Below are positions 17,096 through 27,074 of a stretch of DNA of 64,000 bases, piece by piece. The notes beneath the pieces are model-generated. The model did no database searches. It saw only the letters and a program-made list of their open reading frames with translations, and was not told the origin of the DNA. Every line of letters begins with the position of its first letter. The stretch's first letter is position 1. Location of the stretch: the NCBI GenBank assembly GCA_944386415.1, contig CALXAY010000003.1:1-64000 (forward strand). The letters run 5' to 3'. Made by a program: the position numbers and the translations under genes. This stretch comes from an uncultured Clostridia bacterium (GTDB lineage: Bacteria > Bacillota > Clostridia > TANB77 > CAG-508).

Positions 17096-17764
17096 TTATG
17101 TTCTTTTCTTATTTATTATATCTATTATTTTATCTACCACTTCTTCTATCGTCATATTACTAGAATCTATATATATAGCATCTTCTGCTCTCTTTAATGC
17201 TCCTATTTTTCTTGTTTTATCATCTAAATCTCTTTGTTTCATATTTTTTTCTATTTCTTCATATGTCATTTCAATTCCTAATTCTTCATTTTGCTTTATT
17301 CTTCTTTTTACTCTTTCTTCTAGGGTTGCATCTAAAAATATTTTAACATTTGCATTTGGAAACACGTAAGTTCCTATATCTCTTCCTTCCATTATTACAT
17401 CTTGATGTTCTGCTTGTTTCCTAAAAATATCATTTAACTTAAATCTTACTTCTTTTATTGAAGAAACTGTTGATACTGTTGTTGCAACATCTTTTTCTCT
17501 AACTCTAAAAGTTACATCTTTTCCATTTAAGTATATTAAGTCTTTGTCATTTACTTTCCTAAATTCTATTTTTATTTTATCTAATAAACTTATTATCTCT
17601 TTAGTATTAGTTACAGGTATATTATTTTGAATAGCAGCTAGAGCTACACTTCTATATGCTGCTCCTGAGCCTATATTTGTTAATCCAAGTTTTTTACTTA
17701 CAATCTCTGTAATTGTTCCTTTTCCGCTTCCTGCCGGTCCATCAATTGCAACTATAAAAGCCAT
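17096..17764 (-). CDS. cmk: Cytidylate kinase
   Basis: Cmk phosphorylates CMP and dCMP with ATP. The 222-aa product has the P-loop DGPAGSGKGTITEIVSKKLG near residue 7, TNIGSGAAYRSVALAA, the CMP-binding VIMEGRDIGTYVFPNANVKI and the lid LEERVKRR. It begins directly after the upstream P-loop/Asp23 gene (17765), so the two are translationally adjacent. Confidence 0.95.
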   Translation of the reverse strand: MAFIVAIDGPAGSGKGTITEIVSKKLGLTNIGSGAAYRSVALAAIQNNIPVTNTKEIISLLDKIKIEFRKVNDKDLIYLNGKDVTFRVREKDVATTVSTVSSIKEVRFKLNDIFRKQAEHQDVIMEGRDIGTYVFPNANVKIFLDATLEERVKRRIKQNEELGIEMTYEEIEKNMKQRDLDDKTRKIGALKRAEDAIYIDSSNMTIEEVVDKIIDIINKKRT

Positions 17765-18643
17765 TTATTTTTCCTCCCCTTCTTGTGGTACATATATATT
17801 TTTTGCAACAACTTCTAGCTCTACCACATTCATTGCTGTTAATTTTTCTATTTCCTTTTTTGCTTTTTCTTTAAAGTCCTTTAGACCTTGTACTACATTA
17901 AAACCATAAACAATACTAACTTCCATATAAATTTTAGCACCTTCTCCATAATTTTCTACTCTTGTTTTTAGTATTTTATGTATTGCTTCGGTTCCACTTG
18001 CTAAATATTCTAGTATTTGTCTAAAAACTAAATCTGATATGGTAAATTTTCCTAAATAACTAAATGTAGGTCTTATTATAGACTTTTCTGAAATATATGG
18101 CTTTTGTCCTTTTCCTTTTGATTTAAATATCTGAAGAGGATCTAATAAATATCCTGAAAAATCTTTTTTTATTTCAAATGTTGGTACTGGTATTACATGC
18201 TTTCCTTCTGTTACCCTTATTCTTCTTGCAGTTTTCATTTCTTGTTCTGTTGCAACATCTGTAATATATGTTGTGTCAGAAACTTCTGGAAGTCCTAAGT
18301 TTGCTGCAATTTTTTGCACCATTCCATCTGAAGTACCAAGTATTAATATTTTATCTGCTTTATATTTCTTTAAAGCTTTTATTATTGGTTCTCTTTCTTT
18401 CTCTTCATAAAATAAAGCATGTCGTACAGTTGCAACTTTTGTCTCTGCTTTCTTTGCTGACTCTCCTGCAATTACTTCATTATCTTTTATAAGTAATCCA
18501 TCATCTATTATAAAATTAATATTCTTTTCACTAGCTACCATTTGTGCTCTATAACTTTTTCCTGTACCTGAAGGACCTACAAAAGCATATACTTTTATTT
18601 TTTTCATAAATGGTAACTTGTCTTTTATTTCATCTAATATCAT
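17765..18643 (-). CDS. P-loop ATPase fused to an Asp23/Gls24-like domain
   Basis: A 292-aa protein with two parts. Residues 15-115 contain an NTP-binding fold with Walker A FVGPSGTGKSYRAQM and ILILGTSDGMVQKIA. From about residue 180 a second domain (FTISDLVFRQILEYLASG, then VYGFNVVQGLKDFKEKAKK and TAMNVVELEVVAKNIYVP) matches the Asp23/Gls24 envelope-stress family by pattern. Cytoplasmic; function not established. It is cotranscribed with cmk and plsC, so a link to envelope lipid supply is possible. Confidence 0.75.
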   Translation of the reverse strand: MILDEIKDKLPFMKKIKVYAFVGPSGTGKSYRAQMVASEKNINFIIDDGLLIKDNEVIAGESAKKAETKVATVRHALFYEEKEREPIIKALKKYKADKILILGTSDGMVQKIAANLGLPEVSDTTYITDVATEQEMKTARRIRVTEGKHVIPVPTFEIKKDFSGYLLDPLQIFKSKGKGQKPYISEKSIIRPTFSYLGKFTISDLVFRQILEYLASGTEAIHKILKTRVENYGEGAKIYMEVSIVYGFNVVQGLKDFKEKAKKEIEKLTAMNVVELEVVAKNIYVPQEGEEK

Positions 18644-18893
18644 TATTTGCTCCTGACTTTAATATTATTAATTAATACAATTCGTATTATACCATTTTAT
18701 TTTATTATCTACAAGAGCAAAATAATGAATTATTTTCTTTTAATTTATTATATTTTTTATACTTTTATCAATTTTACAATAAAATTATTATTATTATTTA
18801 CATTTTTGTCACAAATTTTAGTTTACATATTTTCTTTTGATATAAAATATGTTATAATTATAATAGTTGATGTTTAAAGGGGGAAAAAACCTT

Positions 18894-19319
18894 ATGTGGT
18901 ATGTTTGGTTAATATTAGCAGGAATTTTTGTAATTGGTGAAGTTTTAACTTCAGGATTTTTAATTTTTTGGTTTTCTTTAGGTTCATTAATTGCAATGGT
19001 AGTTAGCTTCTTTATTCCTGATGTAATAGTTCAAACAACTGTATTTTTAATATCTTCTGTAATATTAATCTTAGCTACTAAACCATTAGTTAAGAAATTT
19101 GCAAATATTGATACAGTAAAAACCAATGCTCAATCTATAATAGGTAAAAAAGGTCTAGTTACAAAAGATATTAATTCCATAAAAGCTACTGGTCAAGTTA
19201 AAATAGATGGAGAACTTTGGTCAGCAGTTGGATTAAATGATATGGATATTTCTAAAGGTACAGAAGTTAAAGTAATAGAAATTAAAGGTGTTAAAGTTAT
19301 CGTTACACCAATAAAATAA
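18894..19319 (+). CDS. NfeD-family membrane protein
   Basis: A 141-aa short NfeD protein: three membrane helices in residues 1-75 (WYVWLILAGIFVIGEVLTSG and two more) and a C-terminal OB-fold (GKKGLVTKDINSIKATGQVK, ending VKVIVTPIK). NfeD proteins partner SPFH/flotillin-type proteins in membrane microdomains; the SPFH gene follows 51 bases downstream. The start is the ATG at 18894 behind AAAGGGGG. Confidence 0.88.
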   Translation: MWYVWLILAGIFVIGEVLTSGFLIFWFSLGSLIAMVVSFFIPDVIVQTTVFLISSVILILATKPLVKKFANIDTVKTNAQSIIGKKGLVTKDINSIKATGQVKIDGELWSAVGLNDMDISKGTEVKVIEIKGVKVIVTPIK

Positions 19320-19370
19320 GTTATCAAAATTATACATAACATATATAAAAAGTAAAAGGAGGAAAATTAT

Positions 19371-20309
19371 ATGTTAGTTTTAATTATTTTATTAATTATC
19401 GTCTTAGTTCTAGCTGCAATGTCTATTAAAATTGTAAAACAAGCCGAAGTATACATTATAGAAAGATTAGGTAAATTTTATAAGGTAGCTGATGCCGGAC
19501 TTACAATAATTATACCTTTCTTAGATCATGTAAGAAGTGTTGTAAGTTTAAAACAACAAACTATGGATATACCACCTCAAGATGTTATTACTAAAGATAA
19601 CGTTACAATTACAATAGACACTGTTGTGTTCTATCAAATAACTGATCCTGCAAAGGCAGTTTATGAAATCCAGTCTTTAAAAAAAGGTATCGAATATTTA
19701 GCAATTACAACTATTCGTGATATTATTGGTAAAATGAGTTTAGATGAAACATTTAGTTCAAGAGACGGAATTAACACTCAATTAAGAGTGGTATTAGATG
19801 AAGCAACAGATAGATGGGGTTGTAAAATTGATAGAGTTGAAATAAAAGATATTACACCTCCACCAGATGTAAAAGATGCAATGGAAAAAGAAATGAACGC
19901 AGAAAGAAATAAAAGAGCTATGATTCTAGAGTCTGAAGCTCAAAGACAATCTGCTATTACTATTGCTGAAGGTAAAAAACAAGCAGCTATATTAGAAGCT
20001 GAAGCTGACAAAGAATCTCAAATTAGAAGAGCAGCCGGTGAAGCTCAAGCTATTCGTGAAGTTGCTGAAGCTAAAGCTAAAGAAATTCAAATGGTTTATG
20101 AATCAATTAAAAGAGCTAATCCTGATGATAAATTAGTTCAATTAAAATCTTTAGAAGCTTTAGAAAAAGTTGCTAGCGGTGAAGCAAATAAAATATTTAT
20201 ACCATTTGAGGCTACAAATGCTTTAAGTTCTTTAGGTGCTATGGCTGAAGCTGTTAAAGATACCAAAAAAGACTCAACAAAAAAAGATGACACAACATCA
20301 AATGAATAG
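19371..20309 (+). CDS. SPFH/stomatin-type membrane scaffold protein (QmcA-like)
   Basis: A 312-aa protein with an N-terminal membrane segment (LVLIILLIIVLVLAAMSI), the SPFH/PHB domain (EVYIIERLGKFYKVADAGLT ... KAVYEIQSLKKGIEYLAITT ... RDIIGKMSLDETFSSR) and an alanine/glutamate-rich coiled coil from residue 170, ending in a low-complexity tail. Stomatin-like proteins form oligomeric cages or rafts that regulate membrane proteases and transporters. It forms an operon with NfeD and ends in a strong terminator. Confidence 0.93.
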   Translation: MLVLIILLIIVLVLAAMSIKIVKQAEVYIIERLGKFYKVADAGLTIIIPFLDHVRSVVSLKQQTMDIPPQDVITKDNVTITIDTVVFYQITDPAKAVYEIQSLKKGIEYLAITTIRDIIGKMSLDETFSSRDGINTQLRVVLDEATDRWGCKIDRVEIKDITPPPDVKDAMEKEMNAERNKRAMILESEAQRQSAITIAEGKKQAAILEAEADKESQIRRAAGEAQAIREVAEAKAKEIQMVYESIKRANPDDKLVQLKSLEALEKVASGEANKIFIPFEATNALSSLGAMAEAVKDTKKDSTKKDDTTSNE

Positions 20310-20333
20310 TTATTTTTAAAAGATAAAATAAAA

Positions 20334-20367
20334 AACAAGAAGATTATAAAATCTTCTTGTTTTTTAT
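20334..20367 (+). terminator. Terminator after the SPFH gene
   Basis: Stem AACAAGAAGATT / AATCTTCTTGTT followed by TTTT on the plus strand. Confidence 0.85.
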
Positions 20368-20370
20368 TAT

Positions 20371-20408
20371 GAGATGAGACACAAGGGGACAACCCCTTAA
20401 AATTCTCA
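20371..20408. repeat. Dispersed GGGGAC-type repeat
   Basis: GAGATGAGACACAAGGGGAC with a nested AAGGGG/CCCCTT hairpin lies between convergent genes; it resembles the other GGGAC elements in the window. Confidence 0.55.
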
Positions 20409-20409
20409 T

Positions 20410-22287
20410 TTAATCAATTTCAATTGCACCAGTATATAAACCATAATACATACCTTTATTTTTAATTAACTCTTCGTGTTTTCCATGTTCTATAATACTT
20501 CCGTGGTCTAATACCATTATTAGGTCTGAATTTTTAATTGTTGATAATCTATGTGCTATTACAAAAACTGTTCTTCCTTTCATTAATTTATCCATACCAT
20601 CTTGAACTACTTTTTCTGTTCTTGTATCTATTGAAGATGTTGCTTCATCTAATATTAATACAGGTGGATTATTTAGAGCCGCCCTTGCAATCGAAAGTAA
20701 TTGTCTTTGTCCTTGTGATAGACCTTCTCCGCTTCCTTCTATCATTGTATCATATCCATGTGGTAAGTGTTTTATAAATTTATCTGCGTTTGCAAGTTTT
20801 GCAGCTTCTTCTACTTCCTCATCTGTCGCATTTAATTTACCATATCTGATATTTTCTCTTATTGTTCCTGTAAATAAATTAGTATCTTGTAATACCATTC
20901 CTAAAGATCTTCTTAAATCTTGTTTTCTTATTTTTTTAATATTAATTCCATCATAACGTATTTTTCCACCTTGTATGTCATAAAATCTATTTATTAGATT
21001 TGTAATAGTTGTTTTACCAGCTCCTGTTGCTCCTACAAATGAAACTTTTTCTCCTTCTTTTGCAACTAAAGTTATATCGTGTAATATTTCTTTATTTGGC
21101 TCATATCCAAATTTTACGTGTTCTAGTTCTACGTTTCCACATAATTTTGTATATGTTACATTTCCATTGTGATGTGGATGTTTCCAAGCCCACATACCTG
21201 TTCTTTCTTCTACTTCTACTATTTTTCCATCTTCTTCTTTACAATTAACAAGTGTTACATATCCATTATCTTTTTCTGATTCTTCATCTATTAAATCAAA
21301 TATTCTTTCAGCTCCGGCTAGTGCCATAATTATTGAATTCATTTGTTGTGATACTTGACCGAAGCGGATTTGTAAATGCTTTTATATATTGTAAGAATGC
21401 CGCAATTCCACCTATTGTTAATATTCCATTTATTGTTAGAACTCCGACCTATTACTGCAACTAATACATATCCTAAGTTTCCTATGTTCATTATACAAGG
21501 CATTAAAGTATTTGCATAACTATTTGCTTTTGTCATACTATCACATAATGCTTCATTTAATTTATCAAATCTTTTCTTGTTTTCTTCTTCATAACAAAAT
21601 ACTTTAACAACTTTTTGCCCTGCCATCATTTCTTCTATATATCCGGTCTACTATACTTAAATTCTTTTGCTGAGCTATAAAGTTTTTAGAACTTCTTTTT
21701 GCAAAAAATTTAGATACTAATACCATTATAAGAACCATTACTAATACAAATAATGTCATATAAATGTCTGTTGCAAACATTGCAAATAATATTGCTATCA
21801 TTGATATTGCACAAGAAAATACTTGTGGTATACTTTGTGATATCATTTGTCTTAATGTGTCTACATCATTTGTATATGTACTCATTGTTTCACCATGTGG
21901 GTGGCTATCAAAATATTTTATTGGAAGTGTTTGCATATGATGGAACATTTCTGTTCTTATTCTTTTTAATACTCCTTGTGAGATGTTTATCATTAATCTA
22001 TTATATAAATATGTTCCAACTATTCCAAGTATATAAATTACAGCCATAATAATTATTGCTTGTAATAAATTACTATAATCAGGATTTCCATTTCCAATTA
22101 GAGGCGTTACTATATCATCTATTAAATATTTAATAAATTGAACACCTAAAACACTTGCTATAGCACTTACTATGATACTAATACACACAACTACAAATTG
22201 AAGTTTATATGTACTTGTTACATATTTTAATAATCTTTTTAATGTTTTAAATGCATTTTTAGTTTTCTTCTGTTTTTGTTCCATCAT
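20410..22287 (-). CDS. ABC exporter half-transporter (LmrCD/YheI-H type) with three CGG +1 shifts
   Basis: Joined over three single-base skips, the gene yields 624 residues, normal for this family. The shifts are CGG 21643-21645 (SIVD then GYIEEMMAGQKVVKVFC), 21444-21446 (VAVIG then GVLTINGILTIGGIAAF) and 21359-21361 (FTNPL then GQVSQQMNSIIMALAGAER); all three resumptions match the family consensus. Six membrane helices are followed by an ATPase domain with GATGAGKTT, LSQGQRQLLSIARA, LILDEATSSID and VIAHRLST. With the gene at 22259-24016 it would form a heterodimeric multidrug exporter. The start is chosen at 22287 (AAGGGAG ribosome site), overlapping the upstream gene end by 29 bases. Confidence 0.9.
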
Positions 22288-24016
22288 CTTCATCTCCCTT
22301 CTTTTGAGATTCATATACTTCTTTATATATTTCATTTGTTTTTAATAATTCTTCAGATGTTCCTATTCCGTTTATTTTACCGTCATCTAATACTATTATT
22401 CTATCTGCATCTTCTACAGATGTTATTCTTTGTGCTATTATTATTTTTGTTGTATTTGGTATTTCTTCTCTAAATGCTTTTCTAATTAATGCATCTGTTT
22501 TTGTGTCTACTGCTGATGTTGAGTCATCAAGTATTAATATTTTTGGTTTTTTAAGTAGTGCTCTTGCTATACAAATTCTTTGCTTTTGACCACCAGATAC
22601 ATTTGTTCCACCTTGGTCTAGAATTGTATCATATTTATCTGGAAATTCTTGAATAAACCCATCTGCTTGTGCTAATTTACATACTCTTACTATTTCTTCA
22701 TCAGATGCCTCTTTATTTCCCCATTTTAAGTTTTCTTTTATTGTTCCTGAAAATAATACATTTTTTTGAAGAACTACTGCAACTTCATTTCTTAATGTTT
22801 CTATATCATAATCTCTTACATCTATTCCACCTACTTTAATTGAACCTTTTGTTACATCATATAGTCTTGGAATTAGATTTACTATTGTTGATTTTGAGCT
22901 TCCTGTTGCTCCTATTATTCCTATTGTTTCACCTGATTTTATATCTATATTAATATCTTCTAAAGGCAATTCATCTTCTGCTTTTGCATCATCATATTGG
23001 AAAGATACATTTTCAAATTTAATTGAACCGTCTTTTACTTCCATTACAGGGTTTTCTTTATTTTTAATTGTACTTTCTTCGTCTAAAATTTCTATTATTC
23101 TTTCTGCTGAAGATTGTGCTATTATTATCATTACAAATACAAATGATAACATCATTAAGCTAGATAGTATTTGCCATGCATATGTTATTATGCTAGATAG
23201 TTCACCTGCTTGCATAGAACCTCCTACTATCATTTTTGCTCCTATCCAAGAAAGTAATAATATACAAGTATATATTGTAAGTTGCATTGCTGGTCCATTA
23301 AATGCTACTATTTTTTCTGCTTTTTTAAATAAGTCATATACTTTTGAGTTTACTTCTTCAAATTTTTTCTCTTCGTGTTCTTCTCTGTTATATGCTTTTA
23401 CAACTCTAATTGCATTTAAGTTTTCACCAACTACTCTGTTTAATACATCATATTTTTTGAATACTTTTTCAAAATATGGGTGTGCTTTTGTTGCTATAAA
23501 GAACAATGCTACTGCTAATATTGGCATAGTACATACAAATATTAATGCTAATCTACTATTAATGCTAAATGCCATTGCTAATGCAAATATAAGCATTATA
23601 GGTGCTCTAACAAGTATTCTAATTATCATCTGAAATGCCATTTGTACATTTGTTACATCTGTTGTAAGTCTTGTTACTAAACTTGATGTTGAGAATTTAT
23701 CTATATTTGTAAATGAATAGTTTTGTATATTATAAAACATACCTTGTCTTAAATTTTTTGCAAAACCTGATGATGCTTTTGCTGCAAATCTACCTGATAA
23801 CATTCCAAATGTTAATGATAAAAAGGCTGATACTACTAAAATAGCTCCTATTTTAAATATATAGTTTAAGTCTCCATTTTGAACACCAATATCTATTATT
23901 TTTGCCATTAGATATGGTATTACTACTTCCATTATAACTTCAAAAATAACAAATATTGGTGTTAATATTGAATCTTTTTTGTATTCTTTTATAAATTTTG
24001 AAAGTTTTTTTATCAT
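22259..24016 (-). CDS. ABC exporter half-transporter (LmrC/YheI type)
   Basis: A 585-aa half-transporter: six membrane helices in residues 15-300 and an ATPase domain with GATGSSKST near residue 370, VSGGQKQRICIARA and LILDDSTSAVD. The Walker A has Ser in place of the usual Gly before Lys, and DD in place of DE in the Walker B region (LDDSTSAVD); such degenerate catalytic residues mark the non-canonical site of heterodimeric exporters. It pairs with the downstream gene. The MarR gene lies immediately upstream at 24021. Confidence 0.92.
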   Translation of the reverse strand: MIKKLSKFIKEYKKDSILTPIFVIFEVIMEVVIPYLMAKIIDIGVQNGDLNYIFKIGAILVVSAFLSLTFGMLSGRFAAKASSGFAKNLRQGMFYNIQNYSFTNIDKFSTSSLVTRLTTDVTNVQMAFQMIIRILVRAPIMLIFALAMAFSINSRLALIFVCTMPILAVALFFIATKAHPYFEKVFKKYDVLNRVVGENLNAIRVVKAYNREEHEEKKFEEVNSKVYDLFKKAEKIVAFNGPAMQLTIYTCILLLSWIGAKMIVGGSMQAGELSSIITYAWQILSSLMMLSFVFVMIIIAQSSAERIIEILDEESTIKNKENPVMEVKDGSIKFENVSFQYDDAKAEDELPLEDINIDIKSGETIGIIGATGSSKSTIVNLIPRLYDVTKGSIKVGGIDVRDYDIETLRNEVAVVLQKNVLFSGTIKENLKWGNKEASDEEIVRVCKLAQADGFIQEFPDKYDTILDQGGTNVSGGQKQRICIARALLKKPKILILDDSTSAVDTKTDALIRKAFREEIPNTTKIIIAQRITSVEDADRIIVLDDGKINGIGTSEELLKTNEIYKEVYESQKKGDEDDGTKTEEN

Positions 24017-24020
24017 TATT

Positions 24021-24455
24021 TTATCCTCTCCTCTCTAAATTTTTAGCCATTTTTTTAGTTAGTTCTACGTATTTTTCTACCTCTTCTTTTGTTAACCCTT
24101 CTTGCATTTTCTTTTCAGTGTTTTTAATACTTTTATCTAACTTTTTCCTTAATTCTAAAGCTTTTTCAGTTAGAACTATTTTTTTTAGTCTTGCATCATT
24201 TCCTACCATTTCTCTTTTTATTAGTCCGTTTTTTTCCATATTTTGAATTATACCTGCACTACTTGCTCTTCTTAAATCAAATGCTTTTTCTATATCTTTT
24301 GCAAAAACATCTTTTTTTCTTGATTTTTCATAGATAAATCCTATCATTGCTGATTGTACACCTGTTATTCCATATTTTGTTACTTCTATATCTGTATTCC
24401 TTTTAAGTAATCTTGATAGCATATGTACGTTTCTTCCAAGTTCGTAATTCCACAT
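24021..24455 (-). CDS. MarR-family transcriptional regulator
   Basis: A 144-aa winged-helix regulator. The recognition region is KDIEKAFDLRRASSAGIIQN followed by KNGLIKREMVGNDARLKKIV, typical of MarR, with long dimer helices at both ends. It is first in an operon with the two exporter genes. The ATG at 24455 is favoured over an in-frame GTG nine bases earlier because AAAGGTGA is well placed. The palindrome at 24479-24504 just upstream is its likely operator, which suggests autorepression relieved by drug-like ligands. Confidence 0.9.
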   Translation of the reverse strand: MWNYELGRNVHMLSRLLKRNTDIEVTKYGITGVQSAMIGFIYEKSRKKDVFAKDIEKAFDLRRASSAGIIQNMEKNGLIKREMVGNDARLKKIVLTEKALELRKKLDKSIKNTEKKMQEGLTKEEVEKYVELTKKMAKNLERRG

Positions 24456-24478
24456 AATATTCACCTTTACAAAATAAA

Positions 24479-24504
24479 TAATTGTTAGATACCTAACAAT
24501 TATT
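24479..24504. promoter_or_regulatory. Probable MarR operator
   Basis: A near-perfect palindrome, AATTGTTAG / CTAACAATT around ATAC, lies 24 bases before the marR start, where a repressor would block the exporter promoter. Confidence 0.75.
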
Positions 24505-24559
24505 TATTTTAAAACTTTATTTTTTATTTGTCAAGAGAAATTTTTTATTTATTTCAAAT

Positions 24560-25651
24560 TTATATAAATTTTCTTGGAACTCTTTTTCCTATTGTGCTTA
24601 ATATTTCATAATTTATAGTATCACACTTTTTTGCAATATCTTCTAGTGTAATCTTTTTATTATCCCAAATATAGACATCATCTCCATATTTTATATCTTT
24701 TATATCTGTTACATCTAGCATAAAACTATCCATACAAATACTACCAATAATTGGTACTTTTTTGTCATTTATTACAACTTCTCCAACATTTGATAAAATC
24801 CTTTTTACACCATCTGCATACCCTATTGGTACAGTTGCAATTTTAGATTTTCTTTTAGTTATAAATCTTCTCCCATAGCTTATACTAGTTCCTTTTTCTA
24901 CTTCTTTTATAAAAGTTATTTTTGATTTTAAAGTAACAACTGGCTTTAAATCTATTTTTTCTTTTATTCCATTTCCTGATTCATAACCATACATTATTAT
25001 TCCTGGTCTTACTAAATTATGCTGATATTTTTTAAAATTTATTATTCCATTTGAAGCTAGGCTATGTACATATTTTATCTCAAAATTCGCTTTTATTTTT
25101 TCTATTGCTTTTTCAAATTTTTCTAATTGTATATTTGTATACTCAAAATCTTCATCCGCTGATGATAAATGTGTATATACTCCTTCTACTTCTATATTTT
25201 TATTTTCTTTTATAAAACTTATAAATTCATCTAATTTATCTAAACTTAATCCTGTCCTTCCCATTCCTGTTTCTAATTCTATATGAACTCTTAATTTAAT
25301 ATTTTTCTTTTTAGCTTCTTTTAAAAATTCATTAGAACATACACCAATAATTAAATTATTTTCAACAATTTTATCAATCTCTGTTACATATGGTTGATTT
25401 AATACAAAAATATCTTTTTTATAGCCTAAATTTCTTAAACTTATCCCTTCATCAACAATTGCTACTGCTACTATATCAAAATTATTTATTATATCTAGCC
25501 TTGTATTTATATAAGTTCCATAGCTTTCAGCTTTTATTACTGGCATAATTTTAGTTTCTGGCTTTAAAAACTTTCTTATTTGTTCTATATTATATTTGAA
25601 ACTATCTAAATTAACCTCTAAAACAGTTGGTCTTGTAATATTATCTATCAT
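24560..25651 (-). CDS. alr: Alanine racemase family protein
   Basis: A PLP-dependent racemase of 363 aa that would supply D-alanine for peptidoglycan. It has the TIM-barrel order of Alr: EVNLDSFKYNIEQIRKFL, MPVIKAESYGTYINT with the PLP lysine, ELETGMGRTGL, THLSSADEDFEYT, NLVRPGIIMYG, TSISYGRRFI with the catalytic tyrosine, and IGSICMDSFMLDV. The lysine motif KAESYG departs from the common KANAYGHG, so a substrate other than alanine (for example serine) is possible. It overlaps the upstream gene by 11 bases. Confidence 0.85.
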   Translation of the reverse strand: MIDNITRPTVLEVNLDSFKYNIEQIRKFLKPETKIMPVIKAESYGTYINTRLDIINNFDIVAVAIVDEGISLRNLGYKKDIFVLNQPYVTEIDKIVENNLIIGVCSNEFLKEAKKKNIKLRVHIELETGMGRTGLSLDKLDEFISFIKENKNIEVEGVYTHLSSADEDFEYTNIQLEKFEKAIEKIKANFEIKYVHSLASNGIINFKKYQHNLVRPGIIMYGYESGNGIKEKIDLKPVVTLKSKITFIKEVEKGTSISYGRRFITKRKSKIATVPIGYADGVKRILSNVGEVVINDKKVPIIGSICMDSFMLDVTDIKDIKYGDDVYIWDNKKITLEDIAKKCDTINYEILSTIGKRVPRKFI

Positions 25652-26870
25652 GTAAACCTCCTTCTATATCATTTTTTTCTGTTCTTTGTGTATTATTCTC
25701 TATCATTATTTCTGTAGGTTTTGCATTACTTATATATTCTTTATATTCTTTTTTTATTTCTATATCATAATCTTTGTCATCTATTAATACTTGTGCAACT
25801 ATTTTCCCCATACTACAAACATAGATTATTCCTTCATCTGATTTTTTTAATTGAAATGTATGATTATGATATTCAAATGTATTTTGCATATTTTGTATTG
25901 TATGTATCACCGTTTCCTCAAAATTTTTAACAGTCTCAATTGGAATTATGATACTTCCATATTTATCAAAATATTCTATATCATGGTCTTTTTTTACTGC
26001 AAACGCTGCTTCTTGTGAATTTTCAAAACTTTCACTCCATTTTACAAATTTTTTAGGTGCATGACCACCTTCTTTTTCTACAAAAGTTCCATCATCTACT
26101 TGTTTTATAAAATGATGTCCATTTTTTGAAGCTCTAAACAATACTAGATATTCATCTTCTTGTAATTTTGTATCTCCAAGTAATCTTACAAATGGAAATA
26201 ATTCTAATATACTTGAGACACTTCTTTCAAAATTATTTCCGTCATTTTCTGCTGGAAATATACATGTATCAACTTCTAAAGCATATCCTCCACAATTTAT
26301 ATAAAAATTAAAATTTTCTTCAACTCTATCTGATACCATTTTTGAAAATTTATCTTCAGATTCTTCAAATAATTTCCCACTAATTAAAGATTTCATATGT
26401 AAATATTTTTTAGCATATGCATTACCTTTATATAATTCTTCTATTGCTTGTTCAACTACTGTTAAATCTGGTATATCAATTTTTTCTAATAATATTCTTC
26501 TAACTAAAACTTCTATAATTACTTCTATGTTTTTGTTTTTAAAATGATCTGATTCATTTTCATATTCAATATATTCTTTCTCATTTTGAGTTAGTTCAAT
26601 TTTTCTTTTCAACTCCATTAAAGAATCTACTGTTATGTCTTTATCATCAAAATATATTTGTTTACTTTTATCACTTACTGTTTTATTATATAAACTAAAA
26701 ATGGATTTTATTTCTCTTAGAATTTCATTAATCGTATCTTCTATAATATCTTCTCTTACTTGATTAAAATAATCCCAATCTCCTTGAAAATCTTTTTCAA
26801 TTTGTTCTGTAATTTTCTTTTGAATTTTGTTTTTAAACTTTTTTTCAAATTCCATATTTTTACCATCCAT
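25641..26870 (-). CDS. Conserved hypothetical protein next to alr
   Basis: A 409-aa soluble protein I do not recognise. It starts with a charged helical region (EKKFKNKIQKKITEQIEKDF), has a helical middle, a Cys-containing stretch NFYINCGGYALEVDTCIFP near residue 200, then RASKNGHHFIKQVDDGTFVE and a beta-rich C-terminal third. The NCGGYAL and GHHFIKQ segments are reminiscent of cysteine-protease-like or NlpC-type folds, but I cannot support that. It is translationally coupled to alr. The ATG at 26870 lacks a strong ribosome site; an alternative is MEFEKKF at 26855. Confidence 0.6.
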   Translation of the reverse strand: MDGKNMEFEKKFKNKIQKKITEQIEKDFQGDWDYFNQVREDIIEDTINEILREIKSIFSLYNKTVSDKSKQIYFDDKDITVDSLMELKRKIELTQNEKEYIEYENESDHFKNKNIEVIIEVLVRRILLEKIDIPDLTVVEQAIEELYKGNAYAKKYLHMKSLISGKLFEESEDKFSKMVSDRVEENFNFYINCGGYALEVDTCIFPAENDGNNFERSVSSILELFPFVRLLGDTKLQEDEYLVLFRASKNGHHFIKQVDDGTFVEKEGGHAPKKFVKWSESFENSQEAAFAVKKDHDIEYFDKYGSIIIPIETVKNFEETVIHTIQNMQNTFEYHNHTFQLKKSDEGIIYVCSMGKIVAQVLIDDKDYDIEIKKEYKEYISNAKPTEIMIENNTQRTEKNDIEGGLHDR

Positions 26871-26956
26871 AATATATTTTATATTTAAATTTTATAATAA
26901 AATATTTTATATTTCAAGAAATATTACATTTTATTAAATAATTAATTCTTTTAAAC

Positions 26957-26990
26957 AAAAAAGAAGCCTTGTGTACGACTTCTTTATTGC
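26957..26990 (-). terminator. Hairpin after the GGGtGRT gene
   Basis: Imperfect stem AAAAGAAG / CTTCTTT between the GGGtGRT gene and the 25641 gene, flanked by T-rich sequence on the minus strand. Confidence 0.55.
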
Positions 26991-27074
26991 TTTCTATAAA
27001 TAACTAAATTATTTCACATCTAGCTAACTCAAACAATATCTCAAAGTTTCTCCTCGCTTTTAGCTCTCCATAAC

